Of a stretch of 64,000 bases of DNA, positions 55,701-64,000 are shown piece by piece. Origin of the DNA: Brugia malayi (Eukaryota; Nematoda; Chromadorea; Rhabditida; Onchocercidae); NCBI RefSeq assembly GCF_000002995.4, contig NW_025062477.1:9210649-9274648 (forward strand). The letters run 5' to 3'. Position 1 is the first letter of the stretch. Each line of letters starts with the position of its first letter. The translations under genes and the position numbers were made by a program. The notes beneath the pieces are model-generated. The model was not told the DNA's origin, ran no database searches, and saw nothing but the letters and a program-made list of their open reading frames with translations.

Positions 55701-58700
55701 AAATGCTCATTTAACAAGAGGTAAAACGTCAAGACAAAATTATCATAATCGAAAATTTCTTTACCGTTTTGCCATTATACGTCATTTGAGATTACATCAT
55801 GCAATAACTTCAAAAAATTCTCGCAGTGCAATCATTCTCGTTGTTGCTGCTGTGTCCAAATGTCAATGAATCCCTCAAAACACGCTGAACACTGTCCAAT
55901 CGTAAGCGCTGGCTACGCCGAGGAAAAGTTAGCTTTCAGAAACGAAATTTTCAATAGATGATAGACGTAGGGGAGAAGAAACAGCATTGCAAGTTACGAT
56001 CGCATTTCAATAACACAAATATTGCAAATGATTTTAGTGACAACATAGGAATGAGATGAAAAGAGAAAAAAAGAAAAGAGATTTGCCGAAATGTCTTTTA
56101 AATTAGTTAAAAAAGTTGTTTCTTGAAGATATGAAATGGACGTAACACACTTTCAGAGGATAGATCTCTCGGAGTAGACTGAGAGATATGTTATGCATTG
56201 ATTTATAGCAATTCAATACTCGAATCATTTCACTTTTACCAAATGATGCCGTCACACCAATCACATAATTATTCCTGTCTTCATGAGCTTTAATTTTTTT
56301 TTTTTCATTTTTGCTGAATTCCATTCTAACACTTTCAATAACCGTTTCAGTAAAGTCTTGGTTGCTACTTTTTGAATGAATACTAAAGCTTTTCTTTCCA
56401 TGTTTTACTTCCTTTTCTTAAAAGTTTACTTATTAATGAAACATTTATTAGGTTCACTTGAACTGTTTCTTTATTACAATTCTTTTTACAAAATTTTCTG
56501 ACCATACGGTTAGAGAAGCAATGTAAAGTTATCAATTGATTGGACAAGGTATGCTATGACGGACATTTACATACCTGGTTGTAGTCGAACCAAATTGTTA
56601 TATTTTTAAAATCAATTGGTCCCCTTCAACCAGCTATGTTTCTCCTCCTGTAAACATCTAGTTAAGAACAGTTAGCATTCAGTGACACAAAATAGAAAAT
56701 TCGGAATCATCAACATTTTCACTTGATAAAGCCAGATGTTCTAAACTACTAAGAACGGAAGTACCATCTTTGCCATCATGACGTTATAAAACAAATTATT
56801 ATCGGTGTTTCTGTGATAACACTGCAAGTGATCACTTACCTAACGCATGTTCACAGGGCCTTTAAAATGTTTTTTAATTATCAACGATTAGGTGTGTTAT
56901 AGATATATTCGAAAGGTAAAAGTCATAGAAGAAGCAAACAATGGAACAGATCTTTTTAAGGTACTCTGAAAATAAATGAAATATTTAATTATATGTCTCT
57001 TCTGAAATTTGCTTTTCAATTTTAATTTTCGAAAGAGAGCCAAAAAAGAAATGGAAAGTGCGATGAAAATCAAATATCGATTTCACATAGTCGTTTCAAA
57101 ACTTTTGAACTCCTTATCCATTTTTTAAAGTACTTTTTTGTGTAATCGAAATAAAACTTACTAACAAATTATTTCCCACCGAATTTGTTCTAACTGTGGT
57201 TTTCTGAACATATTGAAAACCATTGGATATCTCTCATTTCCTCTTCATTTTTCTTTATTTCACCATGGGAAATGAGAAAGTTAATTTAGTATTATAAATT
57301 ACAAAAACTTTGTCAACTACACTGCAAGAAATGTCATCAAATTTTCTCGAAAGTCTTTTCCTCAATTGAAGTTGTTTCAAAAGTAAGTCACTTTTTAACG
57401 TATTTAAGCAATAGCAATGTTCAAATAAAACGTCAGTGTAAGCATCGTTGTCCAGTTAAAAGTCAGCCAAATTACTGCAGATGCTTCGTATTTTGATTGA
57501 GGTGCCTCTTCACACTTGGCTTATTTCTGTTCCAGACTAGCAAAAATCCGCTTCTTCTCTAATCAAAAAAGTGTTCTTTGTCAAAATTTTTCACTATAAG
57601 TAAAAATTTCTTTTAGGAAGCTATAAAGTCTCCTAGGCACATTTTGTTTTTTGTCTCCACTTGACCTGTCACTGCTATTGATTCTCATCACATACTGTCG
57701 TTTATTGGCCTTGGGACAATAACGCTTCCTCACTAAACTTCAGTTTACTGGAAGTATTTCACGCTAAAAATTAATGAGACACAATGATATTCGTGGTAAA
57801 AAGTATGATTTGATTATTTGATGCTGTTTACTGGTAACAAAATCTGTGAAGTACGACTAAGAAAAAGAAAAACACGTGAACCAGCGGTATGAACGTGTAC
57901 TGTACGTAATACTGGAACATTTATTTTTGCTGCAAGTACTTTTCGGTTTACTATGCAATCTTACAAGAAAAAGTTTCATTTCACATTAGTAAAAAAAATT
58001 TTTCACTTTTTTGAAATTTATTGAGGAAAAAAAGATGTCGGGAAAAGATCGATCCACTGCATTTTAGCAAGAAAACCATTTTAGTTTTATTTTCTGGAAG
58101 AAAAAATGAGTAAGCATCTAAGCTGCATTTATTCCTTTTGAAACAATTTACTTACTCTTCTCTTTATTACTTTTCATGTGAAAGGCCTTTCAAATTATTT
58201 TTTTCTGTAGTTACTGTTTTTTACGTCTCAATCTTCTCCTTCTACCCACTTCAACTTGAAGGATTAAATAAAAAGAAGTTTTAATGAGAGAAGAAATGAA
58301 ATGAAAGAAAGAGGAAAATTAAATGTAGTTAAATTCAATAAAGAGCTGCTCGTCTACAATATATATCAACCTGCTTTCGTCAATAAAGTTTGATGCTCGA
58401 AAAAGCCTATTAGATTTAGCCAATTGTTTTTAAGACATTACTAAATTTTAAATATGAAGTGATGCGACGCATTTCGACTTCACAGCTTTTTCTCATTGTG
58501 CTATCAATATTGTATCATTTAAGAAAAAAATTAATTTGAAAGGGATATGCCCAAGATTTCTGCTGAAATTTATTCATAATCGACAGGATTCAAAATTGCA
58601 GTAATTTTCCTAGAAAGAACTGGTGATTAAAATAGGTGGATGAAAATGTTTTTCCAATAAAACTTTTCAAATTGCAAAGAATTTTATAAGAAATTCATAT

Positions 58701-59982
58701 TATTCGTCAATATTGTTGTTAATAATATCCCAGAACTTTAAAATCAAAAGAAATATCTTTCTTGTCATTGTAGCGATACATAATACTCCCATCGAATCTT
58801 TCTATTTAGCAAAAATTACAGATGCAATGGTTTAATTTGATTTAATTCTAATAAAAAACTAATTCACTTCTTAACTTAGTGACTAGATGAAATTATTTGA
58901 GTAGTTGCGATTTCAAATTAGTAATCCAATAAGCTAAAGCTGTTAATGGATAGCAAAAACAAGCCATAATAACGCGGAAGTGACGCTGGCAAATTGGAAG
59001 GATGACATTAAAATTAATTGTAATTCATTTCTAATTCTCTTAATTCTTCCAGACTCAATCACTCAGCAATAATTATTGTTTAATTATACTTAGAATTATA
59101 TATAACTCAGCCAGAGACAAACTTTGCTTGTGGGAGACACAAGTTCCAACAGCCATCCATAACTAATTTAGTTCAGCTGTCACAAACCAGAAGAAGCGGT
59201 CTTCAAACTATGGATTCTTTCCGGGCAGTTTTCAACACCCTAACAATATATCGCTACCTTACCTTGTTCCCTTCTACCTCATTTCCCAAGTTATTTTCAA
59301 ATTCTGATCTAAATCTAATGATAATATTCTGATATGTTATCATAAATATCACCACATTACTTTTAGTGGTGTGTACTTTTTTTCACATTTATCACTCATT
59401 AATCACAGTTACACTGATTATAGAAACTTTTCATCTCCCATGGAAGCAGATATCAAACATTGATAATATCACCAAATATATCAAACAAAGAGAATATACA
59501 AAAAAACACTGTACAATCACAGCTGCATAAGTGAGATTTTGAGATTTTAATTTTAAGAAAGTGAGGAGAAGTGGTAAACACGATGACAATTTTTTTCAGA
59601 ACAATTTTTTTTTTACTAGAAAAGTAAATTGTTGGTAATTAACACCCATCTCTCCCTGTATTTATTAATGAAATGTTTAATGGCAAATAGGCATCAAAAA
59701 AAAAGGAAAATCGAAAAAAAGAAGAGTTGAAATCGAGAAAAGACTATATAAATTAATACAAAAATAGAATGGAACAAAATGACTAGAATGCACTGTTTTT
59801 TGAGGTAATTTAGAGAGAAACAACAATTTATTTCTAGTGATACTAACAGAGAATAGAACCGCAGCGGAATATCACAAATACAAAATTTCTAATACTTGGA
59901 AACTACTACACTGCTTTCATTGGATTATATTATCCAGAACATTTCCGCCAAACTACACAGTGAATCCTCCTAAAATCAGAAA
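49733..59982. other. ~10-kb region without recognised genes
   Basis: It begins with the FIG4 3' UTR (an AATAAA near 50223). Beyond that I find no exon series with conserved motifs on either strand. Two overlapping frames near 50232-50608 (plus 76 codons, minus 89 codons) have somewhat coding-like codons but no known domain. Much of the rest is AT-rich with homopolymer runs. It could hold long-range regulatory sequence, non-coding RNA or fast-evolving nematode-specific exons I cannot recognise. Confidence 0.45.
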
Positions 59983-60855
59983 TTAACACTGACAATTACA
60001 GCGTTGTTTAGTGAGCACATATACATCATCATCGAAATATCGCTTCCCACCATAGTTTCCTACTGTATGCGGTTCATCAGAACCATATTTAACAAATTCC
60101 ATTCTTCTTTTCTGCCAGTCGGCGTCACCAAGGAACTCGTATTGGCCATCTTCTGAGAATACAGCTGGTGTATGCATATTTGTCCCGGAAAACAGTATGG
60201 TACCATGATCAACGTCTTTAACCCGCATCCACATAAACCTAAAATTTCCTTAGATATCTGGGAAATTCTGTGTATTCAGGGTGAATAATTTCAAAAATCA
60301 GAATAACCAAGTTCTTTTTCCAGAGCAAACCTATACATAATTTAAAATATTTAAACTATTGAAAATTGATGGCATTTACTTGAATCCGTTACTGTTTGGT
60401 GAACCATTGTAAATCAGCAATCGGAAACCCCGATTTAGAACTTTAACCGCATTACCAAAAATAAATACAGCTTTCATCCCGCCATTTTCTTCCCAGGCTC
60501 GCCCCCAAATAGCAGGAACACCACCTCCTGGAATCCTGAAAATAAAATCTTTCAAGTCTCGTAAATTCAGAATAACGACTTCACTTACCTCTGGTCATAA
60601 TGAGGGGAATACAGCGATTATAGTGGAGGTTTTTGAAGAAGATGAAACGATTGGCTCATTTTCAAGTTTTAAAAAATACCACAGGGCAACAGCTACATCT
60701 ATCGTCATTGTGCCATCTCGAAGTGACCTTTCAAAAGGTCGAATTGCTTCCTTTGGCATTGGAATTGAACCGTTGACAAATAAAAATGATTGAGGTGGAA
60801 CTGAATGGCTCTGCTGAAATGATAACACAATAAATCTCTTACATTAGTAATAATT

Positions 60856-60896
<41 letters not shown>

Positions 60897-61638
60897 TCTT
60901 ATAGCATTTTTCGATAGTTTTCATCCTTAAGAAATTGAAAATGATTGCTTCCCAGAGTACTACGCAGATTACTTGTGTACAGATTCTCAAAATATCCAAC
61001 AATAAAGGTTTATCACTCCTTAAATTATAAAAGCTTCAGGTTTCCACGTCCTTAGCAGTGGACTTTTCTGGTTTGACATTCACTGCTAGTTTAGTTAAGA
61101 TTCAATCTGAATAACAATTCAGAGAGATAAAGACTTATTCACCATTAATTTTTATTGATGATCCTCTACGAAATTCTATACATGCTTTTCAGATTTCTTT
61201 ACAGAAAGTATGCGGAGACACTCTGTTCAAAATATGGAGTATTCAATTAGTCTGAATTCTGAAGATGAATCTATGAAACCGTTTCTACGGAAATTTATAT
61301 GAAATTTTAAATAAAGGCTTTTTATTAATTATTATTATTAATCAAAAATATTTCATGAATTGTTTTTGGTTAATTTTTAATTAAGCACATCAACAGACCT
61401 TTAATATTCAACACCAATAAGCAAGCAACAGGAAATTTATTTTCTTTTATAAGTGGATTTTAAGCAAAAACGATTTTAGATGAAAGGGTCATTTTCTCGC
61501 CGTAGTGGTCAGTCTTTCAAAAAAACAAAAATTCGAAAAAATCCATCATTTTCATTGCTAATTGTTATGATAAACTAACATAAATAGCAGCCCGTTCGGT
61601 ACGAACAAAATTGAGTAGCTGCTGATCACCGCTGCAAA
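59983..61638 (-). pseudogene. Uncharacterised gene with one-base frame break
   Basis: Minus-strand exons: candidate 61580-61638 (CSGDQQLLNFVRTERAAIY), 60589-60813 (QSHSVPPQSFLFVNGSIPMP...), 60380-60535 (IPGGGVPAIWGRAWEENGG...) and 59983-60238 (FMWMRVKDVDHGTILFSG...), ending in a Cys-rich CNCQC and TAA. Splice sites are good, but exon 60589-60813 starts in phase 0 and must end in phase 2, while its 225-nt length gives phase 0. Its first part hits a TGA just before the donor, and its end (SLYSPHYDQR) is open in another frame. One extra base near 60605-60625 would explain this. It may be a recent pseudogene, a sequencing error or mis-splicing by me. Family not recognised. More exons may lie upstream (a 40-codon frame at 61799-61921 reads HAWSGDYVCFGSRRGTG). 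Confidence 0.55.
60862..60895. repeat. (AAT)n microsatellite
   Basis: About 11 TAA/AAT units lie in the intron between the 61580-61638 and 60589-60813 exons of the minus-strand gene. Confidence 0.95.
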
Positions 61639-64000
61639 CTGTGGTCAAGGCCAAAAAAATGAACTCTTGAAAGTGTATGATCATCTCCAGTAAACAGTAC
61701 ACATTGCAAAATAGTCTCTGATTGTTTCTCTTTAGCTCTTCTTTCCAATTTCAGTATTTCAGTCGATTTAGAAAAATGCCTTAAACATTTATAGGATATC
61801 ATCCAGAAAAATCAGTAGAAATGATTTCATGACGTTTCAAAACAAACGATGTAAAATCCTTAGTTGTCCCAGTTCCACGTCTCGAACCAAAACAAACATA
61901 ATCACCTGACCATGCATGGGGCTAATATTCAGTCACTGTCTCAGGACAATTTTTAAACAAAAGATTACCATACTAGCGAATCAATGTTAACGAAATTTAT
62001 TTCGAATATTAAATAACTGACGGATATGCTACAAACTATTGTCAGAGTATCCAGCTGCTTCTAGGAATACATTTTAATGGCTATATGGATCCACACAGAA
62101 TATTATACAGTTATTTAAATTTTTCACCGCTCAACAAGATTTTTTCCAGTATGATACAATTCGAGCACAACGAGCATAATGTTCTGAAATTAAAATTACT
62201 GCTGTCTTTAAAGAACAACATCTGGCGCCAAATTTGATGTCGCTCGAACTGCTTGGATAAAACATAAAAAATTAACGTCTAAATTAGTACAAATGGATAA
62301 GTTATAAAAACATAAATGAATAATTGCTATGTACATAATAGTATGTGTAGAAAAATAAAATTTTTCTTAAATGCTTTAATTGCTGCTTAATGTGTTGCAA
62401 ACTATCATAAATGATGGTTACCAATTTCTCCAAGAAATTCATATGATTCTAATCGGATCTGAAATCAGCCTAATTTCAATGCTAACTGAGATTTAAAGTG
62501 TGGAAATGATACTGAAAATGAAAGAAAGGAAGAAAAAGGCAGAAATATTAATCATGAAATATCCTAAGCACTTCTCACTTTGAATTATTTTTCCAATTCA
62601 AATATTATCTTACTTTGTTCCATAAAGTATGTGTAAACGATAATTATTTTTATAGACTGTTTTTCTGGAATTTTCCACCGCTTTTTTTATTTTATACATA
62701 ATTTATTAAGCTAGTTGTCAATCACTTTAATAGTCCAAAAGAATGCAATATGTTGTATCGATTGTATTGTGATACTGGAAGGTTTGCTAGTAGTCGCGGC
62801 CAACGTGTATGGCGAATTTTTAAATGAAATGGAAAAAGGATGGATACATTTATATGACGGATATAATAATACTTTTTTCTCCGTGTAATTATGAGAAGTA
62901 ATACGTTAGAAAGTAATAACAAGTGAAACGGAATTGATATGAATGTAAATCAGGAAAGACACTAAGTTATGATTTTGCTATGTTGTTTGTTAAATTTATA
63001 ACCTATGAATTTAGTACAACGGATACAATAATAATATTTTTTTTTTTCGACAAACACTATTTGATCATTTAGCAAATGCGATGGATAATTTGATCATGCT
63101 GGCCACGATTCGGATCTTGGACCATCCAGCCTAATTTACTTCCTTATATAAGCTTGATCAGGTAATTTCTTGCTTAATGAAATGAAGCCTCACTCAATTA
63201 TTCATAATGGGATAATTCGTTTTTATCACTACTGAATTATGATGGAGAATCTGAGTTGAATCTCACACTATAAAAGCAAAGAAAACAGGTGGGCAAAAAT
63301 TTCTTGAGACCAGTTAAGATGGAAAAAAGAATTCTGTAAATTGAAAATGATTTTTGTTTTAAAGCGAAAAAATGAATCTATTAATGCTATCAGGGATGAA
63401 AAAGAAACTTATAACTCGTTTTGAGCAAAACAATTGACACAGCTTATGTCATTTCATGTCAAAAGTTCTTCACGGAGTTACGTCAAAAACAAAACTAAAC
63501 TTTACTGAAAAGAAAAATTTCATGTGATGAAGCATGCAAGGTTCATGATAAGTTATGCAGTACTCTATTTGTACCTTCTCAAATTGGTTGCAACCCTTCC
63601 GGATTTTCTCTGTGTTAGAGTATACATTTAAGAGAATAATAACAGTGCTATAGAGATTAATGGTTATAATTGAACCCTGGACACCGATCAAAGCTCACTG
63701 ATTAACAAGTAATGATTCGGAATAGTTGGATCAAAAATGGCGATAGAAACCCAGCGACTGCGTTCATTGAAAGCCTACCGAAAGATGATGGATGGCTCGA
63801 GTAAAGTGACCTGCAGGGTACTGACCAGTAGTAGCGTGAGATTATCTCCGGGGATACGCTGCTTATGGTATTCTATATGAAATGATGGCCAGAAGTAGTC
63901 AAGCAGTACTGATCAATGGAATATTAATGTAACAATAATAGAAAGCTAGAGAAGAGAAAGGTAACGCACTAAATCATGAACAGTGGAGTGGATAGTGGTG
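61639..64000. other. Right-edge region, possible further exons
   Basis: Minus-strand candidate exons of the preceding gene may lie at 61799-61921 and about 62110-62185, but their phases do not close. From 62200 to about 63730 nothing is supported. The last ~250 bases are GC-richer and contain the small plus frame noted separately. Confidence 0.4.
63738..63835 (+). CDS. Possible first exon of a gene leaving the window
   Basis: A plus frame starts ATG at about 63738 (MAIETQRLRSLKAYRKMMDG) and runs through GC-richer, coding-like sequence to a donor-like AGC|GTGAGA near 63835; reading through meets a stop near 63884. It could be a 5' exon whose remainder lies beyond the window. No domain recognised. 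Confidence 0.2.

Noticed and set aside
55880..55930. GC-richer patch resembling a tRNA gene
   Set aside because: No cloverleaf, no GTTCRANTC box and no acceptor stem could be drawn.
60862..60895. (AAT)n run considered as part of a satellite or CRISPR-like array
   Set aside because: It is a simple trinucleotide microsatellite with no spacers.

Overview
The window looks like nuclear DNA of a parasitic nematode, most likely a filarial or other spirurid worm. It is AT-rich, its genes are split into many short exons with nematode-type acceptors (TTTTCAG/TTTTAG), and its proteins are clear animal orthologues. I see no bacterial-type gene, virus, CRISPR array, rRNA or tRNA. All exon models were built by hand from splice signals and reading phase; no alignment program or RNA data were used.

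Layout, left to right: a SAM-domain/coiled-coil protein (+, 3.1-5.1 kb); a small secreted single-granulin gene (-, 9.4-10.3 kb); a three-BRCT MCPH1/microcephalin orthologue (+, 12.2-17.2 kb); a MADF-domain protein (+, 18.6-21.4 kb); the ciliary transport protein IFT57/CHE-13 (+, 23.8-26.7 kb); an uncertain multi-exon gene (+, 28.0-29.6 kb) ending tail-to-tail with the mitochondrial carrier-like SLC25A46 (-, 29.6-32.4 kb); unassigned 5' exons (+, 32.9-33.2 kb) followed by the mitochondrial m-AAA protease AFG3L2/SPG-7 (+, 33.3-39.1 kb); RNA polymerase III subunit RPC7 (+, 39.9-41.1 kb); the phosphoinositide phosphatase FIG4 (+, 42.4-49.7 kb); about 10 kb without a recognisable gene; and an uncharacterised gene (-, 60-62 kb) whose frame is broken by one base.

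Most of the genes are unrelated housekeeping genes. The one plausible functional pairing is SLC25A46 and the spg-7 locus. Both are mitochondrial and they are transcribed divergently from a spacer of about 400 bp. spg-7, POLR3G and FIG4 follow each other on the same strand with gaps of 0.8 and 1.2 kb, so a nematode operon is possible but not shown.

The observations most worth checking are two GC-AG introns, an 80-90 bp inverted repeat pair 6.7 kb apart (one copy abuts a FIG4 splice acceptor), a hairpin element in an spg-7 intron, the single-granulin gene with a duplicated 3' splice-site segment, and the one-base frame break in the right-hand gene. I found no convincing entirely new multi-gene system.
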